In this document: positions 41,509-49,522 of the stretch, in pieces
Numbering within the stretch: the stretch's first letter is position 1
Layout: the number at the start of each line of letters is the position of its first letter
Source of the DNA: Cypionkella sinensis
Lineage (GTDB): Bacteria > Pseudomonadota > Alphaproteobacteria > Rhodobacterales > Rhodobacteraceae
NCBI RefSeq assembly: GCF_042646385.1
Contig: NZ_JBHRTO010000001.1
Coordinates: forward strand, 124,001-188,000
Length of the DNA stretch: 64,000 bases
Direction of reading: 5' to 3'
The notes under the pieces: model-generated
The model's input: the letters and a program-made list of their open reading frames with translations, nothing else
Told to the model about the DNA's origin: nothing
The model's database searches: none
Translations under genes and position numbers: made by a program

Positions 41509-42909
41509 ATGATTCCTGTAAAAGGCTACGAGGGCCAGAAAGTGGCTGTGCTGGGCTTGGGCCGTTCGGGCCTTGCGACCGCGCGGGCCTTGGTGGCGGG
41601 CGGTGCCGAGGCGCTCTTGTGGGACGACAGCCCCGAGGCGCGCGCCAAGGCCGAGGCTGAGGGGTTCACCTGCACTGATCTGACCCGCGCCGGGGCGTTT
41701 GATGGGGTGGCGGCACTGATCACCTCGCCCGGTATCCCGCATCTTTATCCCAACCCGAACAAGGTGATCGCGCGGGCGTTAGAGGCGGGGGTGCCGCTGG
41801 ATAACGATATCGGGCTGTTTTTCCGCAGCTTTGCCGGGCCGGAATGGGATGATTTCGATCTGACACCGCGGGTGATCTGTGTCACCGGATCGAACGGCAA
41901 GTCGACCACCACGGCGCTGATCCATCATATTCTGGAGGTTGCCGGGCGGGCCACGCAGATGGCGGGCAATATCGGGCGGGGCGTGCTGGATATTGATCCG
42001 GCGCAGGATGGCGAGGTCGTGGTGTTGGAGTTGTCGAGCTATCAGACCGATCTGGCCCGCAGTCTGACGCCGGATGTGGCGGTGTTCACCAACCTCTCGC
42101 CCGACCATCTGGACCGCCACGCCGGCATGGGCGGTTATTTCGCGGCCAAGCGGCGGCTGTTTTCTGAAGGCGGGCCGGATCGGGCGGTGATCGGGGTGGA
42201 TGAGGTCGAAGGGCGGTTTCTGGCCAATCAGATGTCGGAGGGGCCGCAGGATGATCGGGTGATCCGCATCTCATCCGGGCAGAAGCTGGAGCAGTTCGGC
42301 TGGGCGGTGTTTGCCCGCAAGGGGTTTCTGGCGGAATGGCGGCGGGGCAAGCAGGTGGCGTCGATGGATCTGCGCGGCGTGGCGGGGTTGCCGGGGGCGC
42401 ATAATCATCAGAATGCCTGCGCGGCCTATGCGGCGTGTCGGTCTTTGGGGATCGGGCCGAAGCTGATCGAGGCGGCGTTTCATTCTTTCGCGGGGCTGCC
42501 GCATCGCAGTCAGTTGGTGGGCGAAAAGGCGGGGGTGCGGTTCATCAACGACAGCAAGGCCACCAATGTCGATGCTGCCGCCAAGGCGTTGCAGGCGTTT
42601 CCGAAGATCCGCTGGATCGCGGGCGGGATGGGCAAGGAGGGCGGGATTGCAGCACTTGCGCCGCATCTGGGATCGGTGGTGAAGGCCTATCTGATCGGGC
42701 ATTCGGCGCGGGATTTCGCGCTGGAATTGGGCGACACCCCGCATGAGATTTGCGAGACCATGGCGCGGGCTGTGGAGCGGGCGGCGGCGGAGGCTGAGGC
42801 GGGCGAGGTGGTGTTGCTGGCCCCGGCTGCGGCATCGTTTGATCAGTATCCGAATTTTGAGGTGCGGGGCGATGATTTTGCGGCAAAGGTGCGGGCTTTG
42901 CTGGGGTGA
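41509..42909 (+). CDS. murD: UDP-MurNAc-L-alanine:D-glutamate ligase
   Basis: 466 residues: Rossmann-like AVLGLGRSGLATARAL, ATP loop VTGSNGKSTTTALI, LSSYQTDLA and SKATNVDAA. Adds D-Glu in murein precursor synthesis. Of two adjacent ATGs, the second (41509) is better spaced from GGAG and begins with the conserved MIPVKG. ftsW, murG and murC, which often follow, are absent downstream. Confidence 0.96.
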   Translation: MIPVKGYEGQKVAVLGLGRSGLATARALVAGGAEALLWDDSPEARAKAEAEGFTCTDLTRAGAFDGVAALITSPGIPHLYPNPNKVIARALEAGVPLDNDIGLFFRSFAGPEWDDFDLTPRVICVTGSNGKSTTTALIHHILEVAGRATQMAGNIGRGVLDIDPAQDGEVVVLELSSYQTDLARSLTPDVAVFTNLSPDHLDRHAGMGGYFAAKRRLFSEGGPDRAVIGVDEVEGRFLANQMSEGPQDDRVIRISSGQKLEQFGWAVFARKGFLAEWRRGKQVASMDLRGVAGLPGAHNHQNACAAYAACRSLGIGPKLIEAAFHSFAGLPHRSQLVGEKAGVRFINDSKATNVDAAAKALQAFPKIRWIAGGMGKEGGIAALAPHLGSVVKAYLIGHSARDFALELGDTPHEICETMARAVERAAAEAEAGEVVLLAPAAASFDQYPNFEVRGDDFAAKVRALLG

Positions 42910-42916
42910 GGTGGGT

Positions 42917-42939
42917 GGTCCCAACTCGGGACCTTTTTT
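42917..42939 (+). terminator. Terminator of murD
   Basis: GGTCCC-AACTC-GGGACC followed by TTTTTT. Identical in sequence to the element at 9809-9830. Confidence 0.85.
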
Positions 42940-43030
42940 GTTGTAGGGATTTCAGGGGCTTAGGGGTGCGGATTTAAGGAAATCTTAACCTTTGGGCTGT
43001 TTTTCGGTTATGCGCTGCGCTTGCGGCTAG

Positions 43031-43086
43031 GTGCCTGACAGTGGCGGCAGGAGCCTCCGGCTACACGGAATGCCTTGGCATTCCGT
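43031..43086. repeat. Hairpin module, distant relative D
   Basis: GTGCCTGAC-AG-TGGCGG resembles the core of copies A and C; then ACGGAATGCC-TT-GGCATTCCGT, a 10-bp perfect stem (43065-43086). Between convergent murD and the Nudix gene. Confidence 0.5.
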
Positions 43087-43144
43087 TTTGGATATTTGCG
43101 CAGAGAGGATGACCAAACCCGCGGCAGAGTTGCGTGCGGTTTGC

Positions 43145-43756
43145 TTATAGGCGGCGGAAGGTGGGGATGGGGCCTGAGTTGTCGAAGAACGGCACGCCGG
43201 GTTGTGGGTGGCCGTTCAGGATGGCGCTGGCTTCGGCGAGGACGACCTCGGTGATGAAGGGCAAATCGAGCGCGCGGGCGGCGGAGAGGCCGATCCAGTG
43301 CAGATGCGACAGTTCGGTCAGGGTATCAGAGAAGGTTTCGGTCTCGCCCGCGGCATTGGCGGCAGAGGCGAGGAAAAACCGCGCGTCAAAGCGGCGCGAG
43401 CGGCCCGGTGGCGTGATGGCGCGGAACATGAAGCGCAGGGTGCCGGGGGCGGGATCGGGCAGGGCAAGGCCGGTTTCCTCGGTCAATTCGCGCAGGGCGG
43501 CTGTGGCGAGGGTGCCGGGGCTGGGGGCATCGGCGGGGCAGTTCATCGTCAGGCGGTGCGCGCATTCGGCGGTCAGGCCGGGCAGGGCATCGGTGGCATC
43601 CGCGGCATCGACGCCGCCACCGGGAAACACGTATTTCGATGGCATGAAGGCGGCGGCATGGCCGCGCTGGCCCATCAGCACCTCAAACCCCGAAGCAGCA
43701 GGCCGCCACAGCACGATGGTGGCGGCGGGGCGGATCGGCTCGGGCGGGGTGGTCAC
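43145..43756 (-). CDS. Nudix hydrolase (NUDT8/NUDT19-like)
   Basis: 203 residues. The Nudix helix is present as AALRELTEETGLAL, with an upstream YVFPGGGVDAADATD. The long insertion between FPGGG and the REL-EE box is typical of the CoA-diphosphatase-like NUDT8/NUDT19 group. The GTG at 43754-43756 overlaps the stop of the DUF983 gene (GTGA); the upstream 21 codons belong to that gene. Substrate unconfirmed. Confidence 0.85.
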   Translation of the reverse strand: MTTPPEPIRPAATIVLWRPAASGFEVLMGQRGHAAAFMPSKYVFPGGGVDAADATDALPGLTAECAHRLTMNCPADAPSPGTLATAALRELTEETGLALPDPAPGTLRFMFRAITPPGRSRRFDARFFLASAANAAGETETFSDTLTELSHLHWIGLSAARALDLPFITEVVLAEASAILNGHPQPGVPFFDNSGPIPTFRRL

Positions 43757-44205
43757 AGATTTTCCGGGGCAGTGGCCGGGGTGGTGGTGCGGCCAAAGCC
43801 GTGCATCCGCTTGGCCCATTGCAGCGCCACCATCGCGCCTTTCAGCCGGGGCAGCAGATAGAGCGACAGCGCGACGGTGCCGATCGAGAAGATGGTGATC
43901 AGCGTCACAGGCTCGGGGCGGTATTTCACGAACACATACATCAGAATCGGGGCCATCAGATGCCCGACGATCAGGATGGTAAGATAGGCAGGGCCATCAT
44001 CTGCGCGCTGCGGCGTGAAATCCTGTGCGCAGACCGGGCAGCTTTCGCGCACCTTGAGATAGCCTTTCAGCAGCGGACCTGCGCCACAATTCGGGCAGCG
44101 CCGTGCCCAGCCCCGGCGCAGGGCGGGCCAAGTCGGACGCTCGGCCATCAGATCGTGATCGTGGCTGTGGCCATCGGCGGGCAGGTGCAGGGCGGCGTCG
44201 GTCAT
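43753..44205 (-). CDS. DUF983 zinc-ribbon membrane protein
   Basis: 150 residues: His-rich N-terminus (DGHSHDHDL), zinc ribbon RRCPNCGAGPLLKGYL...CPVC, and two membrane helices (ILIVGHLMAPILMYVFV and LITIFSIGTVALSLYLL). DUF983 proteins are common in alphaproteobacteria, often near cytochrome oxidase genes, with unknown function. ATG at 44203-44205 preceded by AGGAT. Confidence 0.85.
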   Translation of the reverse strand: MTDAALHLPADGHSHDHDLMAERPTWPALRRGWARRCPNCGAGPLLKGYLKVRESCPVCAQDFTPQRADDGPAYLTILIVGHLMAPILMYVFVKYRPEPVTLITIFSIGTVALSLYLLPRLKGAMVALQWAKRMHGFGRTTTPATAPENL

Positions 44206-44356
44206 CGGAATATCCTGAATGCTAGGAATATCGTTTAGCCGATATGGGGACAAAAGTTGAGGGGGCATATGGGGGGGCGGTGCTATGTCGCAATCGCGTC
44301 CTCAGGAGCGGCCCTAGGGCCGATCAACATTCAGGCGCTTGTGTGTAGTCCGATCC

Positions 44357-44483
44357 GGGCGGAAACAGGAAACGCACCGCGTTTCCCCGCCCGCCATCGG
44401 CGGGTCGGGCGCTGGCCGGGCCTTTGAGGCCCGGCGGTTTCAGCGGCACTTGCACCGCATGGCGAAGGCGGTGGCCTTCGCCA
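44357..44483. repeat. Multi-hairpin intergenic module, copy B
   Basis: Nested GGGCGG/CCGCCC with GGAAACGC/GCGTTTCC (44358-44393), a small CCCGCC/GGCGGG hairpin, GCCGGGCC/GGCCCGGC and TGGCGAAGGC/GCCTTCGCCA. It matches copy A (28294-28502) over three hairpins. In the last stem an A-T pair of copy A is replaced by G-C on both arms. The 417-bp gap between DUF983 and the EF-hand gene holds nothing else visible. Confidence 0.8.
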
Positions 44484-44622
44484 GATTGTCCAAGGGGAAT
44501 GTCGATCTGCCCTAACGGCGGCGAAAAAATCTGACGCGGTCTGCGACGGAAACCGCAAGCTGTGGCGTTTATCCTGGCATGAACGCCACGGCAGAGGCTG
44601 AGGCGAGATTGAGGAGAACGCA

Positions 44623-45225
44623 ATGTTTAAGAGCAAATCGGAACTGAACGCCAAAGTCGCGCAGTACACTGCGCTTGCAAGCAATCCCAAGCTGGGCGGC
44701 TCTGCACTGGTGGTTGTGGCCGCGCTGATGGGGGTGGCCGCCTATGCGCAGGACACCAAGCCGCCGAAGCCGCCGCATGGCGGGTTTGATTTTGCCACGC
44801 TGGACACTGACAAGGACGGCAAAGTGACCAAGGCCGAGGTGGAGGCGTTCCGCGCCGCCAAGGTCAAGGAGATGGATGCCAATGGCGATGGCAAGATTTC
44901 GGCTGACGAAATGTCTGCGCCGCGCATTGCAGCGGTGACCGAGCGGATCAAGACCCGCTCTGCAGATATGATCAAGAAGCTGGACACGGATGGCGACGGG
45001 CAGTTGTCAGCCGCCGAGATGGCGGCGCGTCCGGGGCCGGAAATGCTGTTCGACCGCATCGACGCCAACAAGGATGGCGCGGTGACGCAGGAAGAAGTCG
45101 ATGCGGCACACAAGGCGATGCACGAAAAGCATGGCAAGGGCCATGGCAAGCATCACAAGCCGCGGCCTCCGATGGAAGACGACATGATGGGCGGGCCGGA
45201 TGATGCCCCCGATCCGGCCAACTGA
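44623..45225 (+). CDS. EF-hand calcium-binding protein, probably exported
   Basis: 200 residues. A hydrophobic segment SALVVVAALMGVAAYAQ (about residues 27-43) after an unusually long N-terminal stretch suggests export or membrane anchoring. Then four canonical EF loops: DTDKDGKVTKAE, DANGDGKISADE, DTDGDGQLSAAE and DANKDGAVTQEE. The tail is His/Lys-rich (HEKHGKGHGKHHK) then acidic. Strong RBS GAGGAG. Directly upstream of an ECF sigma gene. Confidence 0.88.
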   Translation: MFKSKSELNAKVAQYTALASNPKLGGSALVVVAALMGVAAYAQDTKPPKPPHGGFDFATLDTDKDGKVTKAEVEAFRAAKVKEMDANGDGKISADEMSAPRIAAVTERIKTRSADMIKKLDTDGDGQLSAAEMAARPGPEMLFDRIDANKDGAVTQEEVDAAHKAMHEKHGKGHGKHHKPRPPMEDDMMGGPDDAPDPAN

Positions 45226-45385
45226 GTGATCTGATGCGGTATGCCAGACAGCGGTGATGCACCGCGACGGGTCTGGTCTGGGATGCGGGGTTTGCAGAGA
45301 GCGGGCTTCGCATCCATATAGCAGAAAGCTGTTGGCCCATGGGGTTGCCCGCAGCCTGAGGGGTCGGCTTTGCAGCAGGATGACG

Positions 45386-45976
45386 ATGCCGCGTGATACG
45401 CTTGCAGATCTGGGGGATGAGGCGCTGGTCGTGCTTTATGCCCATGGCGACCCGGATGCGGCGCGGCTGTTGGCCGGGCGGCTGTTGCCGCGTGTGATGG
45501 GCTATGCGGCGCGGATGCTGGGCGAGCGGGCCGAGGCCGAGGATGTGGCGCAAGAGGCGATGCTGCGGCTGTGGCGGGTGGCACCTGAGTGGCGGCAGGG
45601 CGAGGCGAAGGTCTCGACCTGGATCTACCGCGTGGTTGCCAATCTGTGCACCGACCGTTTGCGCGCGCGCAGGCGGCATCGGGCCGAGGCGTTGGATGAT
45701 GTGGCCGAACCTGCGGATGGCGCGGCCAGCGTGGTGGCGGGGATGATCGCCGCGGACCGGATGGCGGCGCTGGACCGGGCCTTGGCGGCTTTGCCCGAGC
45801 GGCAGCGCGAAGCGGTGGTGTTGCGGCATATCGAGGGCTTCAGCAATCCCGAGATTGCCGAGATCTTGCAGATTGGTGTGGAAGCGGTGGAAAGTCTGAC
45901 GGCGCGGGGCAAGCGGGCGCTGGCGGCGGTTTTGGCGGGGCAGCGGGCGGAACTGGGCTATGAGGAGGCGGAGTGA
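45386..45976 (+). CDS. ECF-type RNA polymerase sigma factor
   Basis: 196 residues. Region 2 (LLPRVMGYAARMLGERAEAEDVAQEAMLRLWR, with the core-binding and -10 helices) and region 4 (LPERQREAVVLRHIEGFSNPEIAEIL...). Start at 45386 with AGGA 5 bases upstream; another ATG lies 6 bases before. The gene overlaps the following small membrane protein gene by one base, as sigma/anti-sigma pairs do. Confidence 0.88.
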   Translation: MPRDTLADLGDEALVVLYAHGDPDAARLLAGRLLPRVMGYAARMLGERAEAEDVAQEAMLRLWRVAPEWRQGEAKVSTWIYRVVANLCTDRLRARRRHRAEALDDVAEPADGAASVVAGMIAADRMAALDRALAALPERQREAVVLRHIEGFSNPEIAEILQIGVEAVESLTARGKRALAAVLAGQRAELGYEEAE

Positions 45977-46314
45977 TGGATGATCTGGACGATCTGTTGA
46001 CGGGCGCGAAAGCGGTGTCGATGCCGCCTTCCGATGCGCTGCTGGCACGGGTTCTGGCGGATGCGGCGCAGGTGCAGGCGGGGTTTGTGACGGTGCGGCC
46101 TGCGGTGGCGCGCGCCGGTTGGTTTGCGCAGTTGGCGGGGGTGTTCGGCGGGATCGGCTCGCTGGCGGGCGTTGCCACGGCGGCGGTGGTGGGGTTGTTT
46201 TTCGGTTTTGTGCAGCCCGATGGCATTGGGGCGGTGGCGGATATGTGGGCAGAGGCCGCGGTGGTGCAGGTGGATCTGATGCCGCAGCTTGATGTGCTTT
46301 TGGCAGAGGAATAG
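45976..46314 (+). CDS. Small membrane protein, putative anti-sigma factor
   Basis: 112 residues. Acidic N-terminus (DDLDDLLTGAKAV) then one transmembrane segment (GIGSLAGVATAAVVGLFFGFV). Position right after the sigma factor (TGATG) and this topology suggest an anti-sigma factor, but no known anti-sigma domain or CHCC zinc motif is present. GGAGG upstream. Confidence 0.6.
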   Translation: MDDLDDLLTGAKAVSMPPSDALLARVLADAAQVQAGFVTVRPAVARAGWFAQLAGVFGGIGSLAGVATAAVVGLFFGFVQPDGIGAVADMWAEAAVVQVDLMPQLDVLLAEE

Positions 46315-46317
46315 GCG

Positions 46318-46836
46318 ATGAGCGAGACAGGGATGCCGAAGCAAGCGGCGGGCAGGGGCTTGCGGATCGCGCTGGCGGTGTCGGTGGCACTTAATCTGGC
46401 GGTGGCGGGGATGTTTGCCGGATCGCTGCTGAAAGATCACGAGGATGGCGGGCCGCGTGGGGTGCGCGAGATCGGGTTTGGCCCGTTCTCGGAGGCGTTA
46501 AGCCGCGAGGATCGGCGGGCGCTGCGGGCGAACCTGATGGCGAAGATGCCCGAGATGCGGCTGGCGCGGCGTGAGGCGCGGCAGGATGCGCAGAACCTGC
46601 TGGCGGTGCTGCGCGCCACACCTTTTGATCCCGCGCAACTGACGGCACTGTTGGAAGCGCAGCGGGCGCGGATGGCGGGGCGGTTCGAGGTGGGGCAAGA
46701 GCTGATGCGCGATCTGCTGGTGGGCATGACGCCCGAGGCGCGGCAGGCATTCGCGGATCGGCTGGAGAAGCGCTTGCAGCATGATCCGAAAGGCGGCCCG
46801 GAGGGGTATGAGGCCGCACCACCGCCGAAGCCATAA
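46318..46836 (+). CDS. Periplasmic heavy-metal-sensor-like protein (CpxP/CnrX fold)
   Basis: 172 residues: N-terminal transmembrane helix (GLRIALAVSVALNLAVAGMFAG), then a periplasmic helical domain with REDRRALRANLMAKMPEMRLARREARQDAQNLLAVL and a repeat-like LTALLEAQRARM, as in the Spy/CpxP and CnrX families. Third gene of the ECF unit; may sense metals or envelope stress for the anti-sigma. Confidence 0.7.
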   Translation: MSETGMPKQAAGRGLRIALAVSVALNLAVAGMFAGSLLKDHEDGGPRGVREIGFGPFSEALSREDRRALRANLMAKMPEMRLARREARQDAQNLLAVLRATPFDPAQLTALLEAQRARMAGRFEVGQELMRDLLVGMTPEARQAFADRLEKRLQHDPKGGPEGYEAAPPPKP

Positions 46837-46842
46837 GCCGCG

Positions 46843-48234
46843 TCAGGCGGCTGTGCGGCTGATCGTGACCTGATTGCGGCCTGCGGATTTGGCGTAAAGC
46901 AGGGCGCGGTCGGCGCGGCCTATCAGATCGGCCAAGGCATCCTTGACGCAAGGCAGGTTGGCATCGGCCGAAGTCGCAAGCCCGATCGAGACGGTGACGC
47001 GCAGGCTGCCCATATCGCCAATCCGCACAGGCGTTTCTTCGATTGCGTGGCAAAGGCGTTCGGCGATGCCGCGGGCATCTGCCAATGTGGTTTCCGGCAG
47101 GGCGATCAAAAACTCCTCTCCGCCAATGCGGGCCAGAAGATCGCCCTCGCGCAGATTGCGGTTCAGCCGCGCCGCCACTTCGATCAACACAGCGTCACCT
47201 GCGGCATGGCCCCAGCGGTCGTTCACCGATTTGAAGCGATCCAGATCGACCACCATCACCGCATATTCCTGCCCCGAGCGGCGCGAAATGTCCGCAATCG
47301 CGGCCAGTTGCGCCATGCCATAGCGGCGGTTGTGCAGGCCGGTCAGACTGTCAATCACCGATAGGCGCAGGCTGTCTTGCACCGAGGCCCGCAGCGCATC
47401 GGCAGCACGCTTGCGCGCCAGCAGGCGCGACAGCCGCAATGCGAGTTCTTCGGCGGGGATGCCGGGGGCCACCAGATCATGCGCGCCAAGATCGAAAACC
47501 ACCGCCGCCCCAATCGCCGCGCCAACGCTGGATTGCACACAAAACGCCGCATGGCGGGTATGTGTGCGCGAGCGCAGGTCGGACATCAGCCGCAAGCCCG
47601 AGCCCGGGCCGTTGAAATCGGATTCGATCACAAACACATCCGGCGTGGCACCGGGGCCTGCGCCATCACTCATTGCTTCTTCGGCTGTGATCGCGATGAC
47701 GCGTTCGGCCAGATGCGGTGCCATTTCCCGCCGCAGTTTCAGCGCGGTTTCGCTGCGCTGGGTGATCAGCGCGATCATGCCGGGTTGGTAGAACGGGGCC
47801 GCGGCCTCGGCCAGACCCAGCATGGCGATGCCGTCGTGATGCTGGGCGAAACCCGCCACCTCGTCGCGCGCGCGCATGAAGCTGCGGATACGGGCCAGCA
47901 GGGTTTGGTCATCAATCGGTTTTTGCAGGAAATCATCGGCCCCGGCGCGAAACGCGGCGCAGCGTGCCTTGGCATCGGGCAGCGGTGAGCAGATCACAAT
48001 GGGCACATGCAGCAGGGCCGGTTCGGCGCGCAGCCGTTCCAACAGCCGCAACCCCGGCATGTCGGGTAATGCGAGTTCCAGCAGGATCAGATCCGGCGCT
48101 TCGGTTTGCGCCAGTTTCAGACAGCTTGCACCGTCTGCGGCCAGAACCGGAGTATAGCCAGCAGCCGTCAGCCTGACCTTCATGACGATGCGGTTCGTCG
48201 CAACATCGTCCACGATGAGAATCTTGCCGACCAT
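46843..48234 (-). CDS. pleD: PleD-like response regulator / diguanylate cyclase
   Basis: 463 residues: REC1 (1-120), degenerate REC2 (about 150-270) and GGDEF domain (about 300-463). The active site GGEEF is intact and the inhibitory site REGD lies five residues before it, so it should make cyclic-di-GMP with product inhibition. The REC1 phospho-acceptor position (residue 53, Asp in Caulobacter PleD) is Glu: LLELALPDMPG. Lys in FLQKP is kept. Convergent with the ECF unit, divergent from DUF3572. Confidence 0.9.
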   Translation of the reverse strand: MVGKILIVDDVATNRIVMKVRLTAAGYTPVLAADGASCLKLAQTEAPDLILLELALPDMPGLRLLERLRAEPALLHVPIVICSPLPDAKARCAAFRAGADDFLQKPIDDQTLLARIRSFMRARDEVAGFAQHHDGIAMLGLAEAAAPFYQPGMIALITQRSETALKLRREMAPHLAERVIAITAEEAMSDGAGPGATPDVFVIESDFNGPGSGLRLMSDLRSRTHTRHAAFCVQSSVGAAIGAAVVFDLGAHDLVAPGIPAEELALRLSRLLARKRAADALRASVQDSLRLSVIDSLTGLHNRRYGMAQLAAIADISRRSGQEYAVMVVDLDRFKSVNDRWGHAAGDAVLIEVAARLNRNLREGDLLARIGGEEFLIALPETTLADARGIAERLCHAIEETPVRIGDMGSLRVTVSIGLATSADANLPCVKDALADLIGRADRALLYAKSAGRNQVTISRTAA

Positions 48235-48368
48235 TGTCGAAACGCCCGCGTTAAAGGTTAAGCTTATCGTTCCACTGTGCCGCCGAAAGGGTTAAGAAAT
48301 CCTTTCTGAAAACATAACCTTTGCGCCGCAATTTTCGTGCGACATGTGCAAAACTTGGGAAAAACAGC

Positions 48369-48650
48369 ATGAATAGGCGGGAATCTGCTGAAACGCTGGC
48401 CTTGCAGGCCTTTGCCTGGCTGCTGGCGCAGGATGATCTGGTGGGAATATTCCTTAACGCGACCGGGGCGACGCAGGGCGATTTGGCCAGTCTGGCGCAA
48501 GACCCGGTGTTTCTGGGCGCGGTGTTGGACTTTCTGCTGGAAGATGACGCGCGGGTGATCGGTTTTTGCGACAGCGCGGCCTTGCCCTATACCGCGGTGA
48601 TGCAAGCGCGGATGGGCTTGCCGGGGGGCGAGTTGCCGAACTGGACCTGA
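48369..48650 (+). CDS. DUF3572 family protein
   Basis: 93 residues beginning MNRRESAETLALQAFAWLL, then DDLVGIFLNATGATQGDL and a helical remainder. DUF3572 is a small alphaproteobacterial family often found next to pleD, function unknown. The ATG at 48369 begins at the conserved region; the longer frame is not conserved. Confidence 0.88.
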   Translation: MNRRESAETLALQAFAWLLAQDDLVGIFLNATGATQGDLASLAQDPVFLGAVLDFLLEDDARVIGFCDSAALPYTAVMQARMGLPGGELPNWT

Positions 48651-48712
48651 TTGCGTTTTGCCAGGGTTGCGGGCAGGTTGCAGCCAAATGCGAGACCCTG
48701 ATGGAGCTGAGG

Positions 48713-49399
48713 ATGATCGAGGCGCTGATTTTCGACAAGGACGGCACGTTGTTTGATTTCCGGCTGTCCTGGGGGGCGTGGACGCGCAACCTGCTGGCCG
48801 AATTGGGCGATGCCGATGGGCGCTTGGCGCAGGTGTTGGGCTATGATGCGGCGCGCAATGATTTTGCAAAGGGTAGCCCGGTGATCGCGATGACGACGCC
48901 GGAAATCGCCGATATTCTGCTGCCGCATCTGCCGGGTTTGCCGCTGTCGGAACTGCTGGAGCGGATGATCCAGCTTGCGGCGGATGCGCCGATGGTGCCT
49001 GCGGTTGATCTGCCTGCGGTGCTGGGCGCTTTGCGCGCGCGCGGGATCAAGCTGGGGCTGGCGACCAATGACACCGAGATTCCGGCGCGGCGGCATCTGG
49101 CGGGGGCCGGGGTGTTGGAATTGTTCGATTTCGTGGCGGGTTGTGATTCTGGTTTTGGCGGCAAGCCCGCGCCGGGGCAACTTCTGGCTTTTGTGGCGCA
49201 ATGCGGTTTGACGCACGCGCGGGTTGCCATGGTCGGCGATAGTTTGCATGATCTGGATGCGGGCCGTGCGGCTGGCATGAAAGCGGTGGCGGTGCTGACC
49301 GGGATCGCAACGCGCGCTGATCTTGAGGCCCATGCTGATGTGGTGCTGACCAATATCGGCGAGTTGGGGCCTTGGATTGACGGCTTGAACGCCGCCTAA
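48713..49399 (+). CDS. HAD-superfamily phosphatase (phosphoglycolate-phosphatase-like)
   Basis: 228 residues. Motif I FDKDGTLFDF (nucleophile and general acid Asp), motif II LGLATND, motif III K in GGKPAPGQ and motif IV MVGDSLHDLDAG, with a helical cap. Resembles Gph; removes phosphate from 2-phosphoglycolate or other small phosphates. ATG at 48713 with GGAG 6 bases upstream; ATG at 48701 is less well spaced. Confidence 0.88.
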   Translation: MIEALIFDKDGTLFDFRLSWGAWTRNLLAELGDADGRLAQVLGYDAARNDFAKGSPVIAMTTPEIADILLPHLPGLPLSELLERMIQLAADAPMVPAVDLPAVLGALRARGIKLGLATNDTEIPARRHLAGAGVLELFDFVAGCDSGFGGKPAPGQLLAFVAQCGLTHARVAMVGDSLHDLDAGRAAGMKAVAVLTGIATRADLEAHADVVLTNIGELGPWIDGLNAA

Positions 49400-49404
49400 G
49401 CGGA

Positions 49405-49425
49405 GTGTCGCGCAAAAAACGACAC
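49405..49425. promoter_or_regulatory. Inverted repeat before the MttB-family gene
   Basis: GTGTCG, nine bases, then CGACAC, about 100 bp upstream of the methyltransferase start. A possible operator; no known regulator is assigned. Confidence 0.35.
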
Positions 49426-49522
49426 ATTTGCGTCGGGAACGTGGTGCGCTAAGCGCTTTGGTTTCGTTCATCTTAGGCTCCAGCAGTGACCAAGGTTTTG
49501 GTTACAGGAATGGAGACGCCAG

